From Calditrichia bacterium (GTDB taxonomy: Bacteria > Calditrichota > Calditrichia > Calditrichales > J004), in contig JACKAO010000005.1 of NCBI GenBank assembly GCA_020635035.1, positions 289,301-353,300 of the forward strand: a DNA stretch of 64,000 nucleotides. Direction: 5' to 3'. Numbering within the stretch: the first letter of the stretch is position 1; each line of letters opens with the position of its first letter. The notes below the pieces were generated by a model. It ran no database searches. It saw only the letters and a list, made by a program, of their open reading frames with translations, and was not told where the DNA came from. The position numbers were made by a program, and so were the translations under genes. This document shows, in pieces, positions 53,662 through 62,667 of this stretch.

Positions 53662-55104
53662 ATGTTTAAAAGAATTTTATTATGGACAATCATTCCGCTT
53701 TTTGTGTCAGCACAATTTATTTCGGTCAAATCACTTCCGGTTGCAACAGGGGATCAGTTTCTGCTTTATCCATCGAAAAACATTTCCATGGGTGGTGTCA
53801 ATATTGCCCTTGCCGATGAATGGCTGGATGCATACCGCAATCCTGCAAATGGCTTCAATATCCTGTCAAATTCTATTTTCCTGCAGCCAACATTTTATAA
53901 CATCTCCAGCAACCTGGGCGGGGCCCGTTCCATTCCTTTAAATCTTTTTCTAAAAACTTCCGGTCTGTTTTTTATGGCAGGTGGTGCCTTTCAGCAGCTG
54001 GAAGCCGCCAACATCTCAAATCCGGACTGGGCACAAACAGCACCGCTCGGGCCGACAGATCGCTATTCGGATAATAAATATTTATATGCCGGGGTTGGTA
54101 CAAAACTACCCGTCGAAGGTTTATCTGCCGGAGTTCGTGCCGATTGGGCAGATTTCAATGCCATGGGTGGTGTTGATTTGCTTTATTCAAATAATGCCAG
54201 GATTTCCCAGGATGGCGGACTATATGAAATTCGTGGCGGTATCACATTCCAAAAAGATCAAAAAAATCTTGAAGCTGTCCTGTTTTACAACAATTTTGAT
54301 ATGAAGCATGATGTTTCATATATAGAGTGGATCTGGGATGAACAGGCACAAAACAGCATTCAGCGCTTTGTAACAGAAAATAACAAAGATCATACCGATA
54401 CATACGGTTTGCAGTTCAGGTATCGGGAACAATTCCAGGAAGAAGGACCGTATATTGGTGCCTTATTTACCTATAACTGGAAAACACATCCAAAAATACC
54501 TAACTACCAGGTAATGAATATTCCACGCGATCCCGGCAACACCTGGGCTTACGATTTTGGGATCGGCTATGGCGTAATTAAAGATGACAGCCGTTTTGGT
54601 ATTGATTTTATCTACCAGCCGGTCTGGAGTAATACCTGGGCCAATGCCGTTGAAGATATTAACACAGGTGAAAGAATCATAAAAGCCGGTCAAAAAACTA
54701 TTGAAAACGATTTTACATTTGATAACTGGATCGGGCGAATCGGGTTTAACCGAATGCTTGGTGCCTTTGATCTGAGTGCCGGGCTGGAAATATACAGCCG
54801 TAGTTACAATCTCGATCAGTTTGATTACATTGCCTACACAAAACGCAGCCAGAATGAGCAATGGACAGAATACACCTGGACTTGGGGCTTTACTTTGCAC
54901 TTTTCTTATTTTAATCTACAGTATGGCGGAAGGCTGCTTACCGGATCGGGAATTCCAAGGGTTAACAGCTGGCGTATTATCGGTGATGCCCTTTTTGATC
55001 AGGCTGCGGATTTTATTGCCGCACCTTCCGGTTCGCTTAGCACTCAATACGAATCAACTTATACGCACCAGTTTGTAATTCAGGTGCCGCTTGGAGATTT
55101 ATAA
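53662..55104 (+). CDS. outer-membrane barrel protein of unknown family
   Basis: A 480-residue exported protein (signal ending VSAQF). Early residues read YPSKNISMGGVNIALADEWLDAYRNPANG, the Ser-Met-Gly-Gly then Asn-Pro-Ala pattern seen in PorV/UPF0164-like barrels of the FCB group. The remainder is regular aromatic/Gly strands. I start at ATG 53662 because GGGGGAA precedes it; an in-frame TTG nine bases earlier is less likely. It ends one base into the next ATG. Confidence 0.6.
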   Translation: MFKRILLWTIIPLFVSAQFISVKSLPVATGDQFLLYPSKNISMGGVNIALADEWLDAYRNPANGFNILSNSIFLQPTFYNISSNLGGARSIPLNLFLKTSGLFFMAGGAFQQLEAANISNPDWAQTAPLGPTDRYSDNKYLYAGVGTKLPVEGLSAGVRADWADFNAMGGVDLLYSNNARISQDGGLYEIRGGITFQKDQKNLEAVLFYNNFDMKHDVSYIEWIWDEQAQNSIQRFVTENNKDHTDTYGLQFRYREQFQEEGPYIGALFTYNWKTHPKIPNYQVMNIPRDPGNTWAYDFGIGYGVIKDDSRFGIDFIYQPVWSNTWANAVEDINTGERIIKAGQKTIENDFTFDNWIGRIGFNRMLGAFDLSAGLEIYSRSYNLDQFDYIAYTKRSQNEQWTEYTWTWGFTLHFSYFNLQYGGRLLTGSGIPRVNSWRIIGDALFDQAADFIAAPSGSLSTQYESTYTHQFVIQVPLGDL

Positions 55105-55862
55105 TGAAAAATATTTTTTCTATAATGATCATTACTGCTCTTTTTCTTGGGAGTTGTTCAGAGAACGGCCCGACATCTTCTAAAGAATTTGTTCCGAATG
55201 GCAGCTATAACTGGGATTATTCTGTTGGCGGATTGTGGTATCACGTAATATCACCGGCAACTGAAGGATATACACAATCCATCGTATTCAGCGGCGGCAA
55301 TAAGGTCAGTATTTATAACGCCGATACGCTCTTTTTTACATCACGCTATACCCTTCAGGGCGATACCCTGTTTTATGAGAATAATCATACTCCGCAGATT
55401 TTTAAATTAAGTGATGGCAAACTTACTCTGACTGACCTTTGTGTTGATTGTTTTGAACATTATTATTCCAGCCCGGATAATGTGAACAATCTGATTATCT
55501 ATGATCACTGGCGTGATCTTTTCCTGCCGGATGACCCGCTTGATATAAAAAATGTAAGTATTTCAAAGGATATTCTGTCAATAGATGTTCAGTTTGGTGG
55601 GGGTTGTGAAGATCACCTTTTTGATATGTTTGCTGCTCCGGCGTTTTTGGAATCCAATCCTGTACAGGCTGATCTGAAATTAGTACATAATGGTCTGGAT
55701 GATCCCTGCGATGCTCTTATTTCCAAGACTGTGAAGTTTGACCTGACACCACTGAAAAAAGCTTACATCACATCTTATGGCAACAGCGGTTCAATTTACC
55801 TGCGCATCAGCATTTCCGGAGATTCAACTGTTTACACACCCATGCCATTGTACACTTTTTAA
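55104..55862 (+). CDS. lipoprotein of unknown function
   Basis: A 252-residue protein with lipobox LGSC (Cys18). It contains GSYNWDYSVGG, a Cys-rich CVDCFEHYY stretch and, near residue 172, GGGCEDHLFDMFAAP. The start overlaps the stop of the barrel gene by one base, so they are translationally coupled. No known family is apparent. Confidence 0.6.
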   Translation: MKNIFSIMIITALFLGSCSENGPTSSKEFVPNGSYNWDYSVGGLWYHVISPATEGYTQSIVFSGGNKVSIYNADTLFFTSRYTLQGDTLFYENNHTPQIFKLSDGKLTLTDLCVDCFEHYYSSPDNVNNLIIYDHWRDLFLPDDPLDIKNVSISKDILSIDVQFGGGCEDHLFDMFAAPAFLESNPVQADLKLVHNGLDDPCDALISKTVKFDLTPLKKAYITSYGNSGSIYLRISISGDSTVYTPMPLYTF

Positions 55863-55872
55863 GGATTATTTA

Positions 55873-56229
55873 ATGAAATTTCTAACCGCTCTTTTCTTTA
55901 TCCTTTTTTTTATTTCCTGTTCTGCAGAAGACCAAATGGCGATCAGCGCCGGCGGCTCAGATAATAAACTTGTGATTCAGAATAACACCGATCAGGAAGT
56001 TTTTTATTTTATTGTTGCCCGGAATTGTGCTCCGCTTATTGACTGGATTCCAACACTTAGCGGTCCCAAACTGGATGGCGGAAAGAGCACCACCATAAAC
56101 TATGAAGAAATCTATAACTGCTCTGAAGAATTAACTGCCACCATGAATGATGAAATTATAATCTATTGGTGGTTCAGAAGTTATCCTGAAACAAATAAGG
56201 TAGAACACCTTATAATAAAATTGAAATAG
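55873..56229 (+). CDS. small lipoprotein of unknown function
   Basis: A 118-residue exported protein with lipobox FISC. AAGGA before the ATG at 55873 decides the start; a longer frame reaches into the previous gene. Mature part has two Cys and a beta pattern ending VEHLIIKLK. Part of the serpin-to-kinase series. Confidence 0.55.
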   Translation: MKFLTALFFILFFISCSAEDQMAISAGGSDNKLVIQNNTDQEVFYFIVARNCAPLIDWIPTLSGPKLDGGKSTTINYEEIYNCSEELTATMNDEIIIYWWFRSYPETNKVEHLIIKLK

Positions 56230-56284
56230 GAAGAAAAGAATAATATCGGTATCTCTGGTTATATTTAATTACAAATGAGTGCAG

Positions 56285-56662
56285 ATGCGTATTTTAATTT
56301 TATCGGTTATTTTAATAACAGGACTTATTATGACCGGGCAAGAAAATAAAGATTATACTACCGACCTGGTATTTTCGGTGGATTCAATTGAAACAGTGAA
56401 ACAGAAATACGGCACCATTATCCTTAATACTGTTTCAGCAGTACCCGATCCCTGCTACACCTTTTCGCATGTGGAAACCAAAACTGAGTCTGACACCATT
56501 CATGTAAAAATTTTTGCACGCCGTAAAAAAAGTGAAACCTGTATCCAGATTATAGGTCGTTTAAAGGCCGAGTTTGAAGTTAAACCGCCAAAACCGGGAA
56601 ATTATCATTTCATTTTTGAAGGAAAACTAAAAACAATTAACAGGGATTTTACAATCAAATAA
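56285..56662 (+). CDS. secreted protein of unknown function
   Basis: A 125-residue protein with a signal peptide (MRILILSVILITGLIMTG). Two cysteines (in DPCYTF and SETCIQ) may form a disulfide in a small beta sandwich. An upstream in-frame GTG at 56279 is an alternative start. No family is recognised. Confidence 0.5.
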   Translation: MRILILSVILITGLIMTGQENKDYTTDLVFSVDSIETVKQKYGTIILNTVSAVPDPCYTFSHVETKTESDTIHVKIFARRKKSETCIQIIGRLKAEFEVKPPKPGNYHFIFEGKLKTINRDFTIK

Positions 56663-56706
56663 TTGGTCAGATAAAACGGCCAAGGAATTTATATACTGGA
56701 TTCATT

Positions 56707-57288
56707 ATGAAGTATTTTATTTTAGCAACAGTGTTTTTAACAGTGATATCCTGTTCGGAAAGCACTGAGACCTATCAGGATCCAATCACCTATCTTGCGG
56801 ATTTCCCGCAAGGTTCAGGAAGTTATTGGGTGTATGCATATTATGATTCGTTAACTTCCACTGCAGATACAGTCACCGTATCAATTGAAAACCACACAGC
56901 AGAAAATACAAAACTCTGGAAATATACCTACACCGATCATACTGATTCACTTTATGTAAAAACATCCGGCGACACCCTTAAAATGTCACAGGACTCTGCG
57001 GTAGAATTCCCGCGTACGGTTATTATTTTTCCACTGGAAAAAGGCAAATCATGGATGCATTATATTTACACAGATTCTGTTTCAGCTGTTCAGGATATTA
57101 ACGTATTGGGTGAAAGTAAGGATGCATTTTTACTTAATGAAAACTGGGGTGCTTTTAATGACTATGGCCAGATTAAACGATGGATTGTTCCCAATTTGGG
57201 CATCGTTAAAATACGGCATACCGGCTGGTCGTTTGGAACTGCCAATAATACCTGGGACCTGCTGGATTATCATATTCAGGAAAATTAG
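56707..57288 (+). CDS. lipoprotein of unknown function
   Basis: A 193-residue protein with lipobox VISC (Cys17). A beta-rich mature domain contains FPQGSGSYWVYAYYDS and IVPNLGIVKIRHTGWSF, like other secreted lipoproteins of the FCB group. Its stop codon TAG shares its last base with the GTG start of the sensor kinase. Confidence 0.6.
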   Translation: MKYFILATVFLTVISCSESTETYQDPITYLADFPQGSGSYWVYAYYDSLTSTADTVTVSIENHTAENTKLWKYTYTDHTDSLYVKTSGDTLKMSQDSAVEFPRTVIIFPLEKGKSWMHYIYTDSVSAVQDINVLGESKDAFLLNENWGAFNDYGQIKRWIVPNLGIVKIRHTGWSFGTANNTWDLLDYHIQEN

Positions 57289-58658
57289 TGCGATCATTAT
57301 CTGTTCGATATAAAATTATTCTGCTGTTCAGTCTGATCACGGTTATCCTGGTGATTGTTTTATCCAGGATCAGCTACGTGACAGTTCGCGAAATCTATCT
57401 TGAACAGGCAGCCGGGCATGTAAAAACACTGACATCTTTGGCAGCTTCCGATCTTGATGCAAGCTACCTGCTTTTTTTAACGGCAAAAGCGGATCAGGCT
57501 CATAATTATTATCAATCATACCTGGATGGAATTGTCAGGCAGACAGCCGTGGCTAATGCTTTTATTTTTAATAAAAACCTTGACGTTCTCGTCAGTTCAG
57601 AAAAGCACCGCTTTGGCTCAGAGTTAATCTTAAACCGTTCGGAAATTGAGCGCCTTACCATACACCAATCCGGATCATCATTCCCCTTCGCGGATTCCGA
57701 TCAAAACTGGTACATCTGGGGATTTTATAATATTGACGACCGTTTCTATCTGGGCATCCGTGAGAATATCAACCGTCTTGAGCGGATCAACCAGCTCAGC
57801 ACGATTTTTTTCTGGATTGGCGCCGCCGGTGTTTTGCTAACTGTTATGGGGGGCTGGATTATCGCGCGGACAGTCGCACGCCCTGTCGATAAATTGGTAG
57901 AATTCAGCAAGAAGATCGGCCGGGGTGATTTTGAAGCGCAGGTACCGGATAAAATTTACGGGGAGTTTGCCCTTTTAAAAGAAACAATGCAGCAGATGCA
58001 AACAGACCTGGCTGCAAAAAATGAAGAACGCGAGCAGCTGCTTGCCCAGATTGCCCACGAAATCCGTAACCCATTGGGCGGAATTGAATTACTTGCCGGC
58101 CTGATAAAAGAAGATAGCTTAACAGAAAGTCCGGCACATAACCACAGCAGTAAAATCCTGCAGGAAGTCAGCGGATTAAAAGAACAGATTGCGGCATTTC
58201 TGTATTATAACAAGCCAATCGAATCAAAGCCGCAGCAGGTACAATTGAAGGACATCCTGAAAGATGTAAAATTGATCCATGCCCAAAGGTTGCAGGATAA
58301 AAATATTAAACTAAATTTTGAAGATGCAGATTATCCCCTGTTTTTTGATCCGCAGCATCTTAAACAGGTACTAACAAATCTTACAGCTAACAGCATCGAT
58401 GCGGTTGAAGAAAACGGACACATTTCCATTAAAACATTCAAAAATGGATCGCATGGATTTGAAGTCTGCGATAATGGTCCGGGCCTGGATCCGAAGTACA
58501 GGAAAAATATTTTTAAACCATTTTTTACAACAAAATCAAACGGCAGCGGACTGGGTTTAGCGATTTGTAAAAAATTATGTCAGCAGAACAATGCCTTGCT
58601 GGAATATGATGAAAATTATAAGGATGGCAGCCGTTTTATTGTTATTACAAAGGAATGA
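57288..58658 (+). CDS. membrane sensor histidine kinase (NtrB-like), GTG start
   Basis: A 456-residue kinase. Two membrane helices (about 11-29 and 166-188) enclose a sensor loop, HAMP lies at about 190-240, and the H box IAHEIRNPLGGIELL has its His near residue 256. FKPFFTTKSNGSGLGLAI completes the ATPase domain. It starts at GTG overlapping the previous stop. The next gene is a sigma-54-dependent response regulator, so they form a two-component pair, separated by a repeat element. Confidence 0.9.
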   Translation: MRSLSVRYKIILLFSLITVILVIVLSRISYVTVREIYLEQAAGHVKTLTSLAASDLDASYLLFLTAKADQAHNYYQSYLDGIVRQTAVANAFIFNKNLDVLVSSEKHRFGSELILNRSEIERLTIHQSGSSFPFADSDQNWYIWGFYNIDDRFYLGIRENINRLERINQLSTIFFWIGAAGVLLTVMGGWIIARTVARPVDKLVEFSKKIGRGDFEAQVPDKIYGEFALLKETMQQMQTDLAAKNEEREQLLAQIAHEIRNPLGGIELLAGLIKEDSLTESPAHNHSSKILQEVSGLKEQIAAFLYYNKPIESKPQQVQLKDILKDVKLIHAQRLQDKNIKLNFEDADYPLFFDPQHLKQVLTNLTANSIDAVEENGHISIKTFKNGSHGFEVCDNGPGLDPKYRKNIFKPFFTTKSNGSGLGLAICKKLCQQNNALLEYDENYKDGSRFIVITKE

Positions 58659-58688
58659 AATTGGTAAAATCCGCAACGGGTTTTCGTC

Positions 58689-58709
58689 ATCCTGAAATAT
58701 TTTCAGGAT
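58689..58709. repeat. palindromic intergenic repeat, copy 2
   Basis: ATCCTGAAA (58689-58697) and TTTCAGGAT (58701-58709) match the element at 44070-44090 except at the middle base. It lies between a kinase gene and its response regulator, where it could form an RNA hairpin in the operon transcript. Confidence 0.65.
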
Positions 58710-58801
58710 CGTATATTGTATTGTTATTCTCAAGGTAAGATTTTGAAATAAATTCAGACGGGATTCAGCTTTTAAAACTATGCTGAGAAAAATGGAGATA
58801 C

Positions 58802-60175
58802 ATGAAAGACCAGAAAAAAATAGTCATTATTGAAGATAACGATACCATGCGCCTGGGTATGCAGGAAACGCTGAAACGTGAACAGTATACCATAGAAGCT
58901 TTCGCTGATCCGCAAGCAGCACTGCAGCACCTGCACAGCTACCCCGCACCGCTGGTTATTTCCGATCTGCGTATGGAACCGCTGGACGGAATGCAGGTTC
59001 TTGAAAAGGTTAAAGCAAATAATCCTGCGACGGAAGTTATTCTCATCTCGGCTTACGGTACAGTGGAAACAGCAGTTAAAGCTATGCACCTGGGTGCAGG
59101 GGATTTCCTGACCAAGCCCTTCTCCAATGAAGAACTGCGCGTACGTGTTAAGAATGTTTTTGATAAAATCGCGAAACACAGCGAGTTGGAAAAACTGCAG
59201 CAGCACAATCTGTATCTGAATGAAGAAATCTCCCGGGAATACCCTGAGATTATCGGGAACTCTCCGCAGATGCAGGAACTTTTCCGGCTGATCGACAAAG
59301 TAGCAGTGGAAGAAAGCACCATTATGATTGAAGGCGAAAGCGGGACAGGCAAAGAGCTGGTGGCACGGGCTATTCATCGACGAAGCAGGCGCGCGGAAAA
59401 ACCGTTTATCCGGGTGAATTGCGGGGCACTGAATGACAACCTGCTGGAAAGCGAACTGTTTGGCCATGAGAAAGGGGCTTTTACCGGAGCTATCAAACAA
59501 CGCAAAGGACGCTTTGAACTGGCCGATGGCGGCACACTATTCCTGGATGAGATTGGTGATATTTCGCCGGTGCTGCAGGTAAAACTATTGCGCGTGTTAC
59601 AGGAAAAAGAATTTGAACGGGTTGGCGGTGAAGAGACGCTGAGCAGTGACGTGCGTATTATCTGCGCCACAAACCGGGATCTCGCCAAAATGGTACAGCA
59701 GCAAAAATTCCGCGAAGACCTGTTTTACCGTCTGAGTGTGATTCCTGTTAAGCTGCCACCGCTGCGGGAACGCAAAACAGATATTGCTGAACTGGCCGCC
59801 TATTTCAGTAAAAAACTTTCTAAGACAAACTCCAAACGCGTGCTTTCTGCGGAGGCACTGCATGCCCTGCAGGAATATAGCTGGCCCGGAAACATTCGCG
59901 AACTGGAAAATTTTATGGAGCGTCTGCTGGTGATCTCTTCCGAAGAAACGATTTCACCGGAAACTGTTCTGCGTTTCCTGGGAAGGGGTATTTCAGCCGG
60001 TAATCATCATTTTGAGAATATGGCGCTGGATGACGCACTGGCAGCATTTGAAAAAAACATGATCGTACATGCTATGAAAAAAGCCAGTGGTGTGAAAAAT
60101 CGTGCTGCAAAAATATTGGGGATCGGTACAAGTGCCCTTTATTACAAACTTGAAAAATACGGATTGGTAGAATGA
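58802..60175 (+). CDS. NtrC-family sigma-54-dependent response regulator
   Basis: A 457-residue activator. Receiver domain with acceptor Asp55 (VISDLRMEP). The AAA+ domain has Walker A GESGTGKE (near 177-184), GAFTGA (near 225-230, the sigma-54 contact loop) and the ADGGTLFLDEIGD Walker B block. A Fis-type helix-turn-helix occupies the C-terminus (KNRAAKILGIGTSALYYKLEKYG). GGAGA lies 3 bases before the ATG. Partner of the kinase upstream; target promoters unproven. A 4-base overlap couples the next gene. Confidence 0.95.
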   Translation: MKDQKKIVIIEDNDTMRLGMQETLKREQYTIEAFADPQAALQHLHSYPAPLVISDLRMEPLDGMQVLEKVKANNPATEVILISAYGTVETAVKAMHLGAGDFLTKPFSNEELRVRVKNVFDKIAKHSELEKLQQHNLYLNEEISREYPEIIGNSPQMQELFRLIDKVAVEESTIMIEGESGTGKELVARAIHRRSRRAEKPFIRVNCGALNDNLLESELFGHEKGAFTGAIKQRKGRFELADGGTLFLDEIGDISPVLQVKLLRVLQEKEFERVGGEETLSSDVRIICATNRDLAKMVQQQKFREDLFYRLSVIPVKLPPLRERKTDIAELAAYFSKKLSKTNSKRVLSAEALHALQEYSWPGNIRELENFMERLLVISSEETISPETVLRFLGRGISAGNHHFENMALDDALAAFEKNMIVHAMKKASGVKNRAAKILGIGTSALYYKLEKYGLVE

Positions 60176-61143
60176 AAAAGTATATCGTTACGGCAGAGTT
60201 AATCATTATGCTGCCGTTATGTATTCTCCTGGCATCTTTTAATAATCTGCATGCCCAGAATCCTGACCGTCAAAGCCGCCATCTGAACAATCTGCAGACA
60301 CAATATGTTACCGAAAAACAGAAACTGGACTCACTGCAGGCAGAGCTGGATACGCACATTTCCAGGGCAGAAAATCTTAAAGCACAGGCACAGGAGAACG
60401 ACAGCCGCGTAGCAAATATTATGGCCAATGCATTGAATCTTAGCCGGGCTTATGATCACCAAAAGCTGGTAACAGATGCCATCGCCGGACAGATCAGGCA
60501 GGAAAGGCGTTTCCTTTATAAAGCCTACACCCAGCAAATAGATTCCTTAAATGAAATGCTTGGGAAAACAAACAGCACACAGGAACAGGAAAACATCCGC
60601 TTAAAATTGCACGATTTAAACAGCCGGCGGGTCCGCGTTTCCCCTGCCCTGCCCCTGTTCAGCTTTGACCCGGCCCTTATTAACAATCTTAAACTTTCTG
60701 CAAAAGATGACAGTACCCGCATCTTGATTTACCATGAATACCTTAGTAACGCACTGGACGAAGTTGACTCCAATATTGCTATTCTGCGCGATAAAAGCAG
60801 CGAAGTGCGCACTATGATGAAACTGAATGTACAGGCAAATGAATTTATCGAAGATGTTAATGACGGTCAGATGTTCAGCATGCTGCAACTGCAGAACAGC
60901 GACCAGCCGCGACAGGTAGGCAGCAGCAGCCCATTGGAATATGACTCCGATAGAATGGGGGAAATCATTGGTTTAAAAACGATTTTCACTAAACTGGAAC
61001 CGGTTCTGGGCGACCGTTACGAAATGCCGCGTTTCAGCGAAGTGGATTCCCTGCTCTCTGATGAATACCTGGAGTTATTGGAAAACACAGAAAACACATT
61101 AAAATTGTATCGCGAAATTATTAAGGATAAATTAACCCCGTAA
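60172..61143 (+). CDS. exported coiled-coil protein of unknown function
   Basis: A 323-residue protein with a signal peptide (about 1-28). Residues 30-140 are strongly helical and heptad-like (LQTQYVTEKQKLDSLQAELDTHISRAENL, quoted in part), a coiled coil. The tail is acidic. Its ATG overlaps the regulator stop (ATGA), so it is translated with it; it may assist sensing or be a regulated surface component. No family recognised. Confidence 0.6.
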   Translation: MKKYIVTAELIIMLPLCILLASFNNLHAQNPDRQSRHLNNLQTQYVTEKQKLDSLQAELDTHISRAENLKAQAQENDSRVANIMANALNLSRAYDHQKLVTDAIAGQIRQERRFLYKAYTQQIDSLNEMLGKTNSTQEQENIRLKLHDLNSRRVRVSPALPLFSFDPALINNLKLSAKDDSTRILIYHEYLSNALDEVDSNIAILRDKSSEVRTMMKLNVQANEFIEDVNDGQMFSMLQLQNSDQPRQVGSSSPLEYDSDRMGEIIGLKTIFTKLEPVLGDRYEMPRFSEVDSLLSDEYLELLENTENTLKLYREIIKDKLTP

Positions 61144-61167
61144 AAGATATCAAACGGCCTGATCTGC

Positions 61168-62163
61168 GTGATTTATCGATTGTTTATTACAACCCTGACC
61201 ATCCTTTTATTTATCCTGTCTTTTTCTTCCGTCACGGCACAGACTCCCGGAAAATCGACTTTCAGCGCCGGCATTGAAGGGGGTGTCATCGATGCAGATG
61301 CACTTGGCAGCGGGATGCTTCTGCGCAGCATATTAAGATTTAATCTGCAGAAAAAATCCGGTTCATCATTGTTGACCATCAGCAGCCGTGTTGCCCCGGA
61401 AATTATGTCCCTGGAAAACCGTCTCAGCGGCCTGCGCCTGGCATTGCAGGGAGACTATTTTATTCATAGCGCTAATCATTCAATTTCGGGCGGGCTTTCC
61501 GGTCGACGCGATGCATACAGTTTTAATGGGCATGATTACTATTTTTACGAGTTGACGGGGCAGGCTAAATATTCCCTGCAACTGGCAGCAGACAAAGCGC
61601 TTTCTCTTTTTGATCTATTGGCCTGGCGGCGGGCAGATGCATTACAGGAAAACAGTATCATCCAGAACCGTGCTGAGCTTTCATATAATTTCAGGATTGC
61701 TGACTGGCAGTTCGGGACAGGTGCCTTTTATGAAACAGCCGCTTTTAAAACAAATCTTAACGACAGCCTGGAAAGTGCTTTTAACCGGCGCCTGGGTCCG
61801 CAAATCACATTGGCATACCAGCGTCTGTTTATCCTGAACATCGACTATAAATACGGCCTGCATATACAAAAATATAAAGCTGACCAGCAATTCAGTATTA
61901 TGGCCGGGCGCTACCTGACACAAAGAGTGTCACTGTTTGTTTTTCTGTATTACCTGGTTAAAAAGCAGGATGATGCGGCTAATTCTATCACGGTCTTTAA
62001 CCGGCTTAGCGCGGCAAATGCGTTTTCTGCCAAGCTGGGAGTGGATGTAAGCAAGGCGACCCACCTGTACATAAAATTAAACTATGAAGACCAGCAGATT
62101 ATCAACAACGTAATGCTTATCTCCACCTGGCAGGGTTTGCTGGGTATGCAGCATCGTTTTTAG
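61168..62163 (+). CDS. outer-membrane barrel-like protein, GTG start
   Basis: A 331-residue protein. GTG at 61168 gives a signal peptide (IYRLFITTLTILLFILSFS, cleaved near VTAQ). The mature part is a chain of short aromatic-ended strands such as KHDYYFYEL-like and YGLHIQKYKADQQFS, ending QHRF, a typical outer-membrane final Phe. It follows the coiled-coil gene by 24 bases. Function unknown. Confidence 0.6.
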   Translation: MIYRLFITTLTILLFILSFSSVTAQTPGKSTFSAGIEGGVIDADALGSGMLLRSILRFNLQKKSGSSLLTISSRVAPEIMSLENRLSGLRLALQGDYFIHSANHSISGGLSGRRDAYSFNGHDYYFYELTGQAKYSLQLAADKALSLFDLLAWRRADALQENSIIQNRAELSYNFRIADWQFGTGAFYETAAFKTNLNDSLESAFNRRLGPQITLAYQRLFILNIDYKYGLHIQKYKADQQFSIMAGRYLTQRVSLFVFLYYLVKKQDDAANSITVFNRLSAANAFSAKLGVDVSKATHLYIKLNYEDQQIINNVMLISTWQGLLGMQHRF

Positions 62164-62667
62164 ATTTTTTTTATTAATCACGTTATAAAGTCTCGGTAGA
62201 GTTTGGCTTATGGTACAGGATGACACAATAACCGCAGCACTGTCATCCCGGCCGTCGCGCCGGGATCTCGTTTGGGCTAAAGATCAGGAGATCCCGGTAT
62301 TTCTGCGAAAACCGGTATGACGGGTGGCGATGAGAGATCTTAATTCTTGATTATCCACGGTATTATTGTATTAATTTCAACATCGGCAGTTATTAATATT
62401 CTTTTTGACTGACCAAAAAGAATCAAAAAGTCCTTGCAAACAGAAACTCAAACAGTTAAATCAAAAACGGAAAATCAAATGTTTTTATGACTGGCTTGTT
62501 ATACTACGACTCAAACATCTGTTTGCAGTTTGCCTGCGGCAAATAAAGCGTTTTTCCGAAAACCGGGATGACGGGTGGCGATGAGAGATCTTTATATCTC
62601 TATATTCTTTTTCTGGATGAAAAGAACCAAAAATCATGATCTGTTTATTTTGCCGTTGGCAAATAGA
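62164..62667. repeat. repeat-rich noncoding region downstream of the integrase gene
   Basis: No convincing ORF in 504 bases. It holds a GC-rich hairpin (62245-62252 with 62259-62266), a 36-base direct repeat (62306-62341 and 62557-62592, one mismatch), two AT-rich segments that resemble each other (near 62398 and 62604), and two TTTGCC-N3-GGCAAA hairpins (62529-62543 and 62649-62663). The motifs occur in the same order twice. Confidence 0.7.
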
